DNA from: Bubalus kerabau
Lineage: Eukaryota; Chordata; Mammalia; Artiodactyla; Bovidae
Assembly (NCBI RefSeq): GCF_029407905.1
Contig: NC_073629.1
Location: 53,580,301-53,644,300 of the forward strand
Length of the DNA: 64,000 bases
Reading direction: 5' to 3'
Shown: in pieces, positions 46,118-57,679 of the stretch
How the letters are laid out: each line of letters starts with the position of its first letter
Position numbering within the stretch: position 1 is the first letter of the stretch
The notes under the pieces: generated by a model
Seen by the model: the letters and a program-made list of their open reading frames with translations, nothing else
Databases searched by the model: none
Told to the model about the DNA's origin: nothing
Made by a program: the position numbers and the translations under genes

Positions 46118-46834
46118 ACAGCTACATGCAGATGCCTGTTCTTCTAGCTATTATGTTAAAATGGCTGGTACTTTTTGTAGAATATGGACAGGCAGCAAAG
46201 CCAAGGTGACTACTGTTGAAACTGTACCTTTATGTAAGGGCTCTACATATGGTAGGATTTTACATACAATGATTTTGTTAACATTTAGAATCAATACCTA
46301 TTCTACTTCTGAAAAATATGTCAGATTTCTTAATATAATGCAGAACAATTAAATACAAAACTAAAAACTAATTCATGGTGGCAGAGGCTCTAGTTTTTAG
46401 GGTATTTGGATACGGAAACTCTAGTTTCTTAATATTCAATGAGAGATTAAAGATCTGCTTAACTCCTTATCAGTACAAGTACACAGAAATATAGGACATT
46501 GAAAATTGGTCTGTGATGCATTTAAATTGTAAGGGTCTGAGGGTCTGAGCTGGAAGAAGCAGAAATTTCCTTGGTTGCCTTTTCCTTTTGATCGTGACCA
46601 TTCACCCTGGGGAAAATGGATACTGGCCTGAAGGTGACACATGCCAGGCAGTTTCCAAATGAATAGTGTTTGCTGTTTCAAATACCCACTAGACAAGGTT
46701 CTGAATTTTCTTACAACTAGACCAGAATTGAGAAAATGTGCTTAATGCTTGTTATGATGGACTAGATCAGTTCTATTGTATTGTTATTTAAAATACCCAA
46801 AGGAAGATATTGAAAAATGCTTAAAGTTGGGTTG
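46118..46834. other. Unassigned sequence
   Basis: Unique-looking sequence between the palindrome and the X-box-like motif; no gene recognised. Confidence 0.4.
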
Positions 46835-46848
46835 GTTGCTCTAGCAAC
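46835..46848. promoter_or_regulatory. RFX X-box-like palindrome
   Basis: GTTGCTCTAGCAAC is a perfect inverted repeat (GTTGCT/AGCAAC, 2-bp gap), the consensus form for RFX transcription factors that regulate ciliary and some immune genes. It lies outside any repeat. About 70 bp right, GGCAGCGGAGCAGCAGAAAG is followed by GGTAATT, a plausible exon end/donor. No transcript is proven. Confidence 0.4.
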
Positions 46849-48129
46849 AAAGCCAAGCTTCTGAAGATTATCCTCAGTGACTGCAGCTTTGGCAGCGGAG
46901 CAGCAGAAAGGAAAGGTAATTAGTCCTGCAACTTTGCTTTTAAGACTTGGCTTTAAGTACCTAGACGAGCAGCAGATAGCAATGTTTACATGCTTTGAAA
47001 TAAAACTTGGAAATTATTTTAATTTTCAGTAGAAATGCAGAACATATTCTTCACATAGTTTCTGTTTATAGGAAGAAAAAATTTCACTGGTATTCAGCCC
47101 AAAGAAAAGAATAGCCATGAACACTAGGTTATCGGGTACCAAATAAAATTAGACATGAAACTGGGGAGGGTATGAGTTCGACCATACCAGATATTTTAAA
47201 GAAGAATCTTCTTTTTTCCTGCCTGTTAGCAACTTGTTTATGTACCTTTGAACAAAGAACAACTTAGGGCAATTGAGTTATAAACAGTGGTGATGTTTGT
47301 TTACTATGCACTAAATGATTTAAAATATGGGCTATATAAGGAGAGATCTGGCTAGTTAAAAAAAAAAGAAAGAAAGAAATGAATCTTTGCTTTAATCTTC
47401 TAGTTTAATTTAGCTAGGCCTTGTGGGAAGACTGAAATGTCCAGGGATTGTTAGAACTATCCTACTTCTTCCTCTCACAAAATTGACTTATGGCGTTTAA
47501 ACAGTAGACCAGACATTTTAGCTGATTGATTTAAGTAAAACAACAAAAGGCTGGATTATAATTTGGAATTTTAAAAGCCTGAGAGAGAACTGAGAAAAGT
47601 CTGATTCACATGATAAGGAATCCTTAGCATCATGACTCAATGGGACACATGAAAAAATTAGATGTTGGGGTTCCGAAACTTTCTGGGCGTTAACCTTGAT
47701 CATAATCCTGTGACTTTTATTGTTTGTTGAGTTTGTTTGATAATGCTGGAAGATAATTCTTGCAGTCATACTTTTAGTAAAGCTTCATTGGGTCCTCAGA
47801 AATGTTCTATTTTATGGTACTAGAATATACTCCTGGGCCCAAAATATAACGTTTGAACTGTGGAAATAGCTTGAAATATATATACTTACAGAACCTGAAA
47901 AATCAATGAAAGAAATTAATATCATTTCACCTTGACTTTATAATGTTGAGACGAGTTTAATAAACACATTTTAGCCTTGGGAACTTTAAGTAATATGAAA
48001 TGGTCCTTAGGTTTCTCTTCTTGGGGCCTGTGTTTTTATAATTCTATTTGTTACCTTTTCCCTTCCTAATCACAATTATCCAAGGACTTAGTTCATCTCA
48101 GTGATAGACTGGAGTTCAGCTTATTTTAA
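46849..48129. other. Unassigned sequence
   Basis: An A9 then (GAAA)3-like run near 47359-47377. No gene or named repeat. Confidence 0.4.
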
Positions 48130-48360
48130 GAGTCATTTCTGCGCTCAGCAATATATTAGAAACTGTGGGAGTACAAAGATGAATAAAATATCCCATTAGG
48201 CTTTTATAATATGGCAGAGGAGAAGGAAAATCTATGTAACTACTTATAATTAATACAAAGTAGAAAACTCACTGCCTTGGCAAAGATGAAGCATTGAGGA
48301 TGAAGGAACAGTAAAGGAACAAAGTGTGCAGGCTAGCACATTTCTGAGGAGCTATATAAA
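48130..48360 (-). mobile_element. Possible L2-type ancient repeat
   Basis: GTGGGAGTACAAAGATGAAT, AATATGGCAGAGGAGAAGG and GAAGGAACAGTAAAGGAACA follow the order of a reversed L2-type element, much decayed. Confidence 0.4.
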
Positions 48361-48730
48361 TTGCTTATTTTGCCTACTCTGTCTTACTGTATCACAGTCT
48401 AGAATTCTATCTTACCTTCTGTAATGCAGTATATCTGAAGCACTGTGTTTACAATTAAATGCAGTATTAGAAGAAGCTGGGAAAATAGGTTGAAATCAGA
48501 TCAAGGAGAACCTTGGTGTGAAAGTCAAAGTTTTTTGAGTGACTTAATAAATAATAGGGTAATTTCAATGTGAGTACTTTATAACCTGTAAATTTCTTCT
48601 GCCTTCTTGAATTTTAGGATGATTATTCTAGAGGCAAATAAAGAGTGGGAACAGATGACAAATATGAGAGCCAGTTATAAGTCTATCTTATTCATAAACT
48701 AGCCCATGCTATCTTTTCAGATTCATCTTC
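48361..48730. other. Unassigned sequence
   Basis: No feature recognised. Confidence 0.4.
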
Positions 48731-49509
48731 TGCCACTCCATTTCTTTTTTTTTTTTGATGGGGGGAGAATTTTATTTTATTTTTTAAAAATTTATTTTAA
48801 TTGGGGGCTAATTACTTTACAATATTGTGGTGGTTTTTGCCATACATTCACATGAATCAGCCATGGGTGTACATATGTTCCACATCCTGACCCTCCCTCC
48901 CACCTCCCTCCCCATCCCATCCCTCAGGGTCATCCCAGTGCACCAGCCCTGAGCACCCTGTCTCATGCATCGAACCTGGACTGGCGATCTATTTCACATA
49001 TGATAATATACATCTTTCAATGCTATTCTCTCAAACTATCCCACCCTCGCCTTCTCCCACAGAGTCCAAAAGTCTGTTCTTTACATCTGTGTCTCTTTTG
49101 CATATAGGGTCATTATTACCATCTTTCTAAATTCCATATATATGTGTTAATACACTGTATTGGTGTTTTTCTTTTTGACTTACTTCACTCTGTATAATAG
49201 GCTCCAGTTTCATCCACCTCATTAGAACTGTTTCAAATTCATTCTTTTTAATGGCTGAGTAATATTCCATTGTATATATGTACCACAGCTTTCTTATCCA
49301 TTTGTCTGCCGATGGACATCTAGGTTGCTTCCGTGTCCTAGCCATTGTAAACAGTGCTGTGATGAACATTGGGGTACACGTGTCTCTTTCAATTCGGTTT
49401 CCTTGGCGTGTATGCCCAGCAGTGAGATTGCTGGGTCGTATGGCAGTTCTATTTACAGTTTTTTTTAAGGAGTCTCCATACTGTTCTCCATAGTGCCACT
49501 CCATTTCTT
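48731..49509 (-). mobile_element. Young L1 (bovine type), 5' truncated, 16-bp target duplication
   Basis: Element 48747-49493. The minus strand ends in a poly-A tail (T-run at the left) after an artiodactyl L1 3' UTR. It is only slightly diverged. TGCCACTCCATTTCTT is identical at 48731-48746 and 49494-49509, which fixes both junctions. Confidence 0.96.
49127..49504 (-). pseudogene. L1 ORF2 C-terminus, open to its natural stop
   Basis: The open stretch is 125 residues; the L1 part begins inside the element at 49493. It contains MARTRKQPRCPSADKW, KLWYIYTMEYYSAIKKNEFE and ends after THIYGI. This is the Cys-containing C-terminal segment of ORF2p, the L1 endonuclease/RT; both catalytic domains are lost to truncation. 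The absence of stops over this length agrees with a recent insertion. Confidence 0.88.
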
Positions 49510-50400
49510 AATTCACTAAACATTTATCACATATTCACTTTGAGCTGGGTGCTATGTTAGACCGGAGAAGGAGATGACACCCCATTCCAGTACTCTTGCC
49601 TGGAAAATCCCATGGATGGAGGAGCCTGGTGGGCTGCAGTCCATGGGGTCGTGAAGACTTGAACACGACTGAGTGACTTCACTTTCACTTTTCACTTCAT
49701 GCATTGGAGAAGGAAATGGCAACCCACTCCAATGTTCTTGCCTGGAAAATCCCAGGGACGGGGGAGCCTGGTGGGCTGCCGTCCATGGGGTCGCACAGAG
49801 TCAGACACGACTGAGGCGACTTAGCAGCAGCTATGTTAGACACAGAGGACACACTGGTTGGGCAAGAGAACTCAGGTTCTGAGACCCAGTGGAGCTCATG
49901 GAGAAATGGAGGAGGGGTTAGAAATTAACCAAATTAATCAAAAACACACATAATCATATGTTTCCTGACTTTGGTGTGTTCTAAGAAGAAAACACATTGG
50001 GAGTTCTAAGAAAGTATAAGGAACCTTGACTCAGTCTAGGGTAGCATGTAATGGAGTGGAGGGAGAGATGGTCAGGAGATTTTTTTCCCCATGGAAGTGA
50101 TGCTTGAGTTGAAATCTAAAGGATATGTAGAAATAGAGAAAATAGAAGTGTGGGGATAATAGTCTAGAAGAGAGAACAGTGTATACAAAGCTTCTAAAGC
50201 TGGGTGGGAGCAGCATCACAGGTATAAATGAAAGAAGGCTTGGCTGGAGAGCAAGTGAGACAGAAAGGGGCATGAGATATCCTGAACAGAGGACAGGGGC
50301 CAAGGTAAGCATGGCCTTGTTAAGGATGTTAGTCTTGTCCCAAGAGCAATGGGAAGCTTTGATGAGTTTTAAGTGGTGATTAACAAATGAGATTTGCATT
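49510..50400 (-). mobile_element. L2-type ancient repeat, interrupted by BOV-A2
   Basis: Left of the SINE: ACTAAACATTTATCACATAT and GAGCTGGGTGCTATGTTAG. Right: ACACAGAGGACACACTGG, GTGATGCTTGAGTTGAAATC, AAGCATGGCCTTGTTAAGGA and GCAATGGGAAGCTTTGATGA. The order is that of a long reversed L2-type 3' region. Confidence 0.55.
49551..49841 (+). mobile_element. BOV-A2 dimeric SINE with 12-bp target duplication
   Basis: Element 49563-49829, both monomers with the CACTTTCACTTTTCACTT linker and an AGCAGC tail. GCTATGTTAGAC is identical at 49551-49562 and 49830-49841. Confidence 0.95.
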
Positions 50401-50714
50401 TTAAAATCTGATTTTTACTACCTTATAGGGTATTAATTGGGGAAACTAGTTATGAAGCTACTGTAGAATCCATTGGGAGATAGCCTATCATAGTGGTGGT
50501 GGAAATAGTAGCAGACTATGAAATAAAATGAGTAAAAAGAATTGAAAGAGTGAAAAGAGTAAAAGTATAGTTTGAGATAGATTGGATATTGGTGGTAAGA
50601 TCAAGGTGTCAAACACATGTGCTAGGGTTCTTCTGGCTTGTCTAATTTGAAGGATGATGGAGTCATCCCTGGGATAGGGAACTGAAGGAAGGTTAGGGTT
50701 GGAACTGGGGCTTT
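50401..50714. other. Unassigned sequence
   Basis: No feature recognised. Confidence 0.4.
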
Positions 50715-51037
50715 GGGGATTTTGAAAGTGAAAGTCACTCTGTTGTGTCTGACTCTCTGCAACCCCATGGACTATAAAGTCAATGGAATTCTCCAAGCTA
50801 GAATACTGGAGTGGGGAGCCTTTCCCTTCTCCAGGGGATCTTCCCAACCCAGGGATTGAACGCAAGTCTCCTGCATTTCAGGCAGATTCTTTACTGGCTG
50901 AGCCACAAGGGAAGCCCAAGAATACTGGAGTGCGTAGCCTATACCTCCTCCAGTGGATCTTCCCAACCTAGGAATTGAAATGAGGTCTTCTGCATTGCAG
51001 GTGGATTCTTTACCAACTGAGCTATGAGGGGATTTTG
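50715..51037 (-). mobile_element. Dimeric Bov-tA SINE with target duplication
   Basis: Complete plus partial monomer (50725-51027), same architecture as the 39.4-kb copy, joined through GCCCAAGAATACTGGAGTGC. GGGGATTTTG flanks it at 50715-50724 and 51028-51037. Confidence 0.92.
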
Positions 51038-51170
51038 GACACATTGAATTGGAGGAGGTATTTGAATGGTGCTGCGAGCTGGGAAATATATATATGTGTC
51101 TGGAGCACCAGGCAAATATACTTTTTCAGAGTCATCAGACCTAAGTAAAGCAATGGAATTGGATATGGTT

Positions 51171-51876
51171 AATTAGTTAGAGTTGGCTTAAAGCTAAACA
51201 TTCAGAAAACGAAGATCATGGCATCTGGTCCCATCACTTCATGGGAAATAGATGGGGAAACAGTGGAAACAGTGTCAGACTTTATTTTTTGGGGCTCCAA
51301 AATCACTGCAGATGGTGACTGCAGCCATGAAATTAAAAGATGCTTACTCCTTGGAAGGAAAGTTATGACCAACCTAGATAGCATATTCAAAAGCAGAGAC
51401 ATTACTTTGCCAACAAATTTTCGTCTAGTCAAGCCTATGGTTTTTCCTGTGGTCATGTATGGATGTGAGAGTTGGACTGTGAAGAAAGCTGAGTGCCGAA
51501 GAATTGATGCTTTTGAACTGTGTGTTGGAGAAGACTCTTGAGAGTCCCTTGGACTGCATGGAGATCCAACCAGTCAATTCTAAAGGAGATCAGTCCTGGG
51601 TGTTCATTGGAAGGACTGATGCTAAAGCTGAAACTCCAATACTTTGGCCACCTCATGTGAAGAGTTGACTCATTGGAAAAGACTCTGATGCTGGGAGGGA
51701 TTGGGGGCGGGAGGAGATGGGGACGACAGAGGATGAGATGGCTGGATGGCATCACCGACTCAATGGACATGAGTTTGAGTGAACTCCAGGAGTTGGTGAT
51801 GGACAGGGAGGCCTGGAGTGCTGAGATTCATGGGGACTGAGCGACTGAACTCAACTGAACTGAACTCAATTAGTTA
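51171..51876 (+). mobile_element. BovB LINE 3' end with target duplication
   Basis: About 690 bp (51180-51867), from a CTAAACATTCAGAAAACGA start to the repeated GAACT tail. AATTAGTTA occurs at 51171-51179 and 51868-51876. Well preserved, among the younger BovB copies here. Confidence 0.93.
51218..51541 (+). pseudogene. BovB RT C-terminal fragment
   Basis: 107 residues starting after the palm: KITADGDCSHEIKRCLLLGR, ITLPTNFRLVKPM and CESWTVKKAECRRIDAFEL. A one-base loss in a TGTGGTGTTGG-type stretch near 51522 (here TGTGTTGG) shifts the frame to an early stop. The catalytic palm is absent by truncation. Confidence 0.85.
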
Positions 51877-53449
51877 CAGAGTGTACTAAACAAAGAACCA
51901 ATTACTAACATTGGAGAACTCCAATATTTCATGCCTTTAGATGAGGATAGGCTTGCAAAGGAGGTTAAGAAAGGGTTGCCAGAAAGGATAAAACCAGGGA
52001 GCATCCTGGGGATCAGAGGAAGATAGTACTCCTAGAAGAAGAGAGTGATGTATTTGAATCTTTAGAAGGAGATATAGTAGTCAGTGTTTATACATCCATG
52101 GAGCCTTTTCTCTGATAAATATTAGGACAACACAATCCCAGTGCCATCCAGCCCTCTATTTACCTATATAAATTCAGTAGGAAATTTATGGAATGATAAG
52201 TAGAATTTATCTGAACAAAGTTTTACTTAACATTATTACTAATTTTAAAGCAGAATACTTAGTGACAGACTTGTTGTAGCCAATTTCTTATATCTATTAA
52301 TAATATCTTTGGATTTGAGATACATGTGACCTGGAGAGGAGATTAAAATTGAATTCTGATTTGAGAATAAATATTTAAGTAAAAGTATAAACCAGAAAAC
52401 TTTCATTATTTCTATGTTTATTGAATGAATATGAGCAGTGGCTTTCTTAATGAAGAGACACAATTGTCATGTAAAATATTTTAGAGTACCAACAGAAATC
52501 TTAAACCCAGTGTTGCAAATAATATATATTGTAGTAATATCTTAAATAGATGTAAGGATTCTGCAGGAGACTTTATGATGTGCTTTCTTCAACTTCCTCT
52601 ATTACTATATGGAATTCACACTGTAGTGGCGACCACATACAAATGGGCATATGTGTGTTTTTCCCTATTTCCTGTACCATGTAAAACTTTCATCTTCTCC
52701 ACAGAAATGTACATGGAGAGACTGTTGCTCTCATCTCTTTATCTTGCCATATAATTTTTACAGCTGTTCCTCAGTTGTTAATATATTTCTGTGGAATATG
52801 TGTAAATAGATATGAGCAAACTGTCTAAAAGTTATTCAGCTAGTCAGTGAACCATGTAATCTGTTGGTTCAGAGACAACAGATAATAGAGTGAGATATTT
52901 GCTTTACCATCCACACACACTCCATGTAGCATCTAGGCTCCAAAAGTCAATTTGTGTTCTGTTGGGGCATGTCTCATCACACTATATTATCACATCAGGG
53001 ATAGGAAATTTGGATAATGACTATCTGATTTACAAAAAAAGGAGACTATTTAGTGAATTGAGTATCTGTGAGTGGGAATTTTGAGCTTGAATTTTGTTCC
53101 ATCCTTGGTTAATTTGATACTCTATATGTGTTTCATCACTGTTTTCCTCTCTTTTAACAATGTGAGTTAGAAATAACCTTGTTAATTAGCATCTATTCTT
53201 AGGTTGATGACATGAAACAGCCGAGACAGAGTGGGAACATTCCAGTACCACCATAGCACAAGCAATAAAACGCCTTTCTAAAAGGAAAAGCTACTATAAA
53301 GCTACTCCTTTATAGGAGTGTACTTAGAGAATGTACCTGTGTTGAATATTCAAAATTTAAGAAAGTGTTAGATGAAAGATTCATCAAGTAGCCATCCTCT
53401 TATTTGGCACATGCACCTAGAAACTGGGTGGTAGCATGTCACCTCCCCT
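51877..53449. other. Unassigned AT-rich sequence
   Basis: No gene or named repeat. Confidence 0.4.
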
Positions 53450-53880
53450 TTTTATAAACTTCATTTGCTCCCTTCTGTCTCAACAATGAAGTCCATTTCC
53501 CTCTGCACTATGTTCCAAGTTTGTATTTGTGTCTTTAACTCTGAATCCCTGTCCTCCTATAAAATCGATATAACTCTTCTGTGTGTGCAAACGCACATAT
53601 GAGTATAAATAGAATTTTTGATCTTCTTTGATTGTCTTGTTTCCCCATTATTTCTGCCTATTCCATTCGCATCTGTCTCCTAAGGCCAAACATATTCTTT
53701 CTTGTTGATGAAACTCTTACTGACTTCTCCTGGCTAGAAGCGATCTCATAGCGCTTCATCTGCACCTCTCATAAAGCAACTAGCACCTTCTTACTTTAGT
53801 TTGATTCTGTATATACATGATTTATTTCTCCTTCTAGATTGAAATCTCCTATTTGTGGAATTGATGGTTGGTGTGCTGAA
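53450..53880 (+). mobile_element. Possible L2-like fragment
   Basis: CATAGCGCTTCATCTGCACC, TAGCACCTTCTTACTTTAG and TCTAGATTGAAATCTCCTAT follow the L2 3' order loosely. Confidence 0.35.
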
Positions 53881-54299
53881 TCAATGAAAGGATGGGATAA
53901 GGAGAAATCCTTAAGCAGAAGAGAGAGGAATCTGTCCAAAGTCTAAGTCATGGTAGATTTGAAATTCTGAAGTAACCTTGGATCCATCAGTCTTCTCACT
54001 AGGGCCACCCTCTAGAGGTGGTTTATGCTTTTCTTTAGTAGACTGTGGTTTTTCTTGCACAGGAAGGGCTCAATAGGTTGGTTGATAAGTGGATTGAACT
54101 GGAGCAGTACTTGTCAGGCTGGGTGTGTGGGAGTTGGGGGAAGATTGGCAGGTGGACATTAAGGATGTAGTCTCTGGTTAGAGAGGAGATCCTACTTAAA
54201 GGTTGTTTTGTGTTCCAATCTATGCTTCTATTTCTTTTCCCTGAATTTCTATTTCTGTTGTATCAATGGCACAGATTAACACTTATTTGACTCATTTGC

Positions 54300-54450
54300 T
54301 ATAGCTTTGCCTTCCCATTGGGCTGGAAGTGTCTTGAAACCAGGGGGTGCTTTGCCTTCTTCTTTATTGTTGTTGTTAAGACAGGACCTAGAATAACTGA
54401 AGCATTGTCCTGGATACTCAAATATAAGTTGATCTATTAATTGATGCATC
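54300..54450 (+). mobile_element. L2 LINE 3' end
   Basis: GGGCTGGAAGTGTCTTGAAA, CAGGGGGTGCTTTGCCTTCT and GGACCTAGAATAACTGAAGC fit the L2 terminus. Confidence 0.5.
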
Positions 54451-54487
54451 AGTTTTTTAAGTTGGTGGGTTACTTACTTGTATTTAA

Positions 54488-54600
54488 CTAAGGAGTTATT
54501 TATAGAGCACCTGTTGTGTTCAAGGCACTGTGCTTCATCCCTCAGCAAATACAGACAGCTAAGTTGTGGACTCGATGAAGAGTTCCCGTCTAGTGGCAGT
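54488..54600 (-). mobile_element. L2-type 3' end
   Basis: GTTATTTATAGAGCACCTGT, TCAAGGCACTGTGCTTCATC and CAGCAAATACAGACAGC fit the reversed L2 terminus. Confidence 0.5.
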
Positions 54601-55155
54601 CTAGTAGCCCTAATTCAAAAAGCAATATGGTGTGTACCATAAGAAAGGTACAGTTAGCCCACAGTCTTCCCTATCAAACTTAGAACATTTGAATTCAGAT
54701 TAAAGTCCAGGCCCTGAGTTTCCTCAAGCTGGTTATGTCCATGGTACCACAGTAGACCCCAACAACTCGGTAGAGGTTAAGTGCACTAAATGTGCGCTTG
54801 AACGTGGGTATGGCCATGGAACACAGTAGATTGAGGCTGACTGTGAGACAGTTTGCGAAAGATACAGAAACATTTATTTGCAGGTTTTTCCAGGTTCAGT
54901 CACTTACATATTTTGTGCTTCAATTGTTTTTCAAGTAATTTCTTTCTTTTTGTGAAACTAATATGCAATCATTGTATGAAATTTGGAAACCAGGTAGAAG
55001 TCTAAAGAATAAAGTAAAATCTTTTGCTCTCTTATTTTCTATAAATAGCCATTGTGAACATTTTTGTGTATAATATTCTGGTTTTTTTCTTTACATGTTT
55101 ATTATATTGCATATACATTATACACAACCATATATAGCATATTATATAATATATT
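54601..55155. other. Unassigned sequence
   Basis: No feature; very AT-rich from about 55080. Confidence 0.4.
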
Positions 55156-55464
55156 AAAATCATACTTGTACCTGCTGCTGCTGCTAAGTCACTTCAGTCA
55201 TGTCTGACTCTGTGCGACCCCATAGATGGCAGCCTACAAGGCTCCCCTGTCCCTCGGATTCTCCAGGCAAGAACACTGGAGTGGGTTGCCATTTCCTTCT
55301 CCAATGCATGAAAGTGAAAAGTGAAAGTGAAGTCGCTCAGTCGTGTCTGACTCCTATCGACCCCATGGACTGCAGCCTACCAGGCTCCTCCATCCATGGG
55401 ATTTGCCAGGCAAGAGTACTGGAGTGGGGTGCCATTGCCTTCTCCAAAAATCATACTTGTACCT
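55156..55464 (-). mobile_element. BOV-A2 dimeric SINE with perfect 18-bp target duplication
   Basis: Element 55174-55446, with a (CTG)n tail at the left and CATTGCCTTCTCC at the right end. AAAATCATACTTGTACCT is identical at 55156-55173 and 55447-55464. Complete at both ends, low divergence. Confidence 0.97.
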
Positions 55465-55734
55465 AGATTATAATAATCTCCTTTATTTACTAATACCTTG
55501 TGTGAATGTTTCTCCATATCATTAAATATTGTACAGCATGATTTAAAGTGTTTTATGTATTTAACCAATCCCTTACAATTGGACATTTTATTTATTTTTA
55601 AAAAAATTTACCCAATACTGTAACTAAATCTTGGGATAGATGTGCTTGCTGTATTCTCTCCCTTTAACTTTGATACAATTATAGAATAATGGAAATGACA
55701 TTTAGAATTGGAAAACAGATCTATTTCTCATTGT

Positions 55735-56210
55735 TGAAGCATAGTTGATTTACAATATTATATTAGTTTTAGGTAGACAGCATAGTGATTCAATATATAT
55801 AGATTATATATACATATGGACATATATAGATTGTACTCCAATAATATATACTCCAATATATATAGATTATTCTCCATTTGTGACAACCTTGAGGGGTAGG
55901 ATGAGGTGAGAGGTGGGGTGGAAGTTCAAGAGGGAGGAGACATACATATACTATGGCTGATTCATGTTGATGTATGGCAGAAGCCAGCACAATCTTGTAA
56001 AGCAATTATCCTTCAATTAAAACTAAATAAAAAATAAAGTTATTACAAAATAATGGCTCTGTTTTCCTGTGCTGTACAATATATCCTCACTGTATTTTTG
56101 TGTTATACACAGTAGTCTGTGTCTCTTAATCCCAAGCCCTTTCTTGCCTGTCCTCATTCTCTCTCCCCACTGCTAACCACTGGTTTGTTCTCTGTATCTG
56201 TGAATGAAAC
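55735..56210 (-). mobile_element. L1 3' end, interrupted by a second L1
   Basis: Left piece: AGCATAGTTGATTTACAATA and TTAGTTTTAGGTAGACAGCA. Right piece: TTTTCCTGTGCTGTACAATA, AGTAGTCTGTGTCTCTTAAT. Both belong to one reversed L1 3' region. An AT-microsatellite-like stretch lies at 55793-55870. Confidence 0.8.
55884..56036 (+). mobile_element. Short L1 3' end nested in the opposite strand of another L1
   Basis: GTGGAAGTTCAAGAGGGAGG, GGCTGATTCATGTTGATGTA, TGTAAAGCAATTATCCTTCA and an A-rich tail are the plus-strand L1 3' UTR. Target duplication not resolved. Confidence 0.85.
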
Positions 56211-56704
56211 AGATCGATTTTGAAATTGTAGCTCTGTTTCTTACCTTTATGAGCTCCAGCTTTCTTATCTGTAAACGAGAGTGCAGATACTTCTGCAATT
56301 TTCAAGGTTGTTGGGAGAAGCAAGTAAGAACATACGTGAAGGTCCTTAGCTGGTTATTAGTTGGATTTAATGTAATATAATAGAAGATGGCCTAGCCTAG
56401 CTTATCTAGATTCTGCTTCTTTGTCATTATGTGACCTTAAGTAGATGAACTAGTGCTACTTACACTGGAGCAGAGGATATACCTGGTGGGTTGAGTAGTA
56501 AAAGGGGCTAGTCTGTAAGATTTCTGGTCTGCAAGGGGCAATCAATTGATCCACAGAGCTTGAGAATTAATTTAGAACTAATGGTACTTTTGGTATGGCT
56601 TGTCTGCACACCAGAGCATAACAAGGGCTGATGACTGCCCAGAGGCCTATCCCAGTCAGATCTAAGAAGGAACTCAATGCAATGTACTTTGTGCCCTTAT
56701 AAAA
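56211..56704. other. Unassigned sequence
   Basis: No feature recognised. Confidence 0.4.
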
Positions 56705-57215
56705 AATAAGTTTTTTATTCACCAATCCTTTATTGAGCAATGACTGTTTGCCAGGCAGAATGTTTAGGGCTAGAATGACAGGAAACTGTCCTGCCATAGT
56801 GGAAGGAGATAGACAGGTGAACAGATAATTGCAGAGGAGTGTGGTTAGTGATGTAATAGAGATGTCTCTCAGAGCAGTAGGAGGATCCAGGCTAAAAGGA
56901 TCAGGGAAACCTTCCTGGAAGAAGAACTGTCTAAGCAAAAGAATGAGTAGAATTTTACAGGCCAGAGTTTTGCCATGGAGACACTATGTATGGAGGCCTT
57001 GAAGCTAGGTAAAGCAAGGCAGGTTCTTGGAAATATAAATAGTTCAATAAGGCCTGAGTGTAGAGCATGGGGTTGGGCAGGGGAGGGGAACTGGGAGGAG
57101 AGAGGGATAGTAAAACAGGAGATTGTAGAGGTGAGCTGGGCCCATATTTAGGAGTTTTTTCCAAGCATGATCATGAACCATTAAAGGATTTTTAAGCAGT
57201 AGATTGACAAGATAA
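56705..57215 (-). mobile_element. L2-type ancient repeat
   Basis: CCTTTATTGAGCAATGACTG, CAGGGAAACCTTCCTGGAAG and GATCATGAACCATTAAAGGA lie in the order of a long reversed L2-type 3' region, the same family as at 49.5-50.4 kb. Confidence 0.5.
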
Positions 57216-57679
57216 ACTATTTGAATTTAAAAATATTTCGGTTTTCAAAAATGTTTTCATTGCCAGTGGGCAACATGTGAAGATGTGTATTTCGGTTGGT
57301 TAACGAGCAAATCAGTTGAAGTGAGGCAAAAGTCTCAGAGCCTTTAGCCACCTAGCAATGTAATCACATGGAAATGACTCACTGTGGGTTCTTTTTTGTC
57401 TGTCTGCAGTCAAATCTTCTGCATGCATAGTGCTCCTCTTCCAGCACTTAGCAGGGTGGAGATGGACCAATTTTCCAAGTCCATAGAAGAAGCAACACTT
57501 TTTGCCAATGTTATGGAAGGGATCGTGTTTAGGGACGGCTGTATAGCTTCAAAATAGACTAGTTCCCAAGGAAGTGTTTCACTGACATTAATGAATGTAT
57601 CTAAATGATGTTTGGCTTGGGGTACAGTTAAGAGCTTGGTCTTCTTTGTTACTTCACTGTAGCAAACAGACTTGACTGC
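57216..57679. other. Unassigned sequence
   Basis: No feature recognised. Confidence 0.4.

Noticed and set aside
50031..50399. 122-aa minus-strand frame
   Set aside because: Falls within an ancient L2-type relic; chance frame.
54335..54352. CTCF site (ACCAGGGGGTGCTTT)
   Set aside because: Lies in an L2 3' end where this string is common; too little to separate from chance.
56567..56938. 123-aa minus-strand frame
   Set aside because: Overlaps an ancient L2-type repeat and has no recognisable product.
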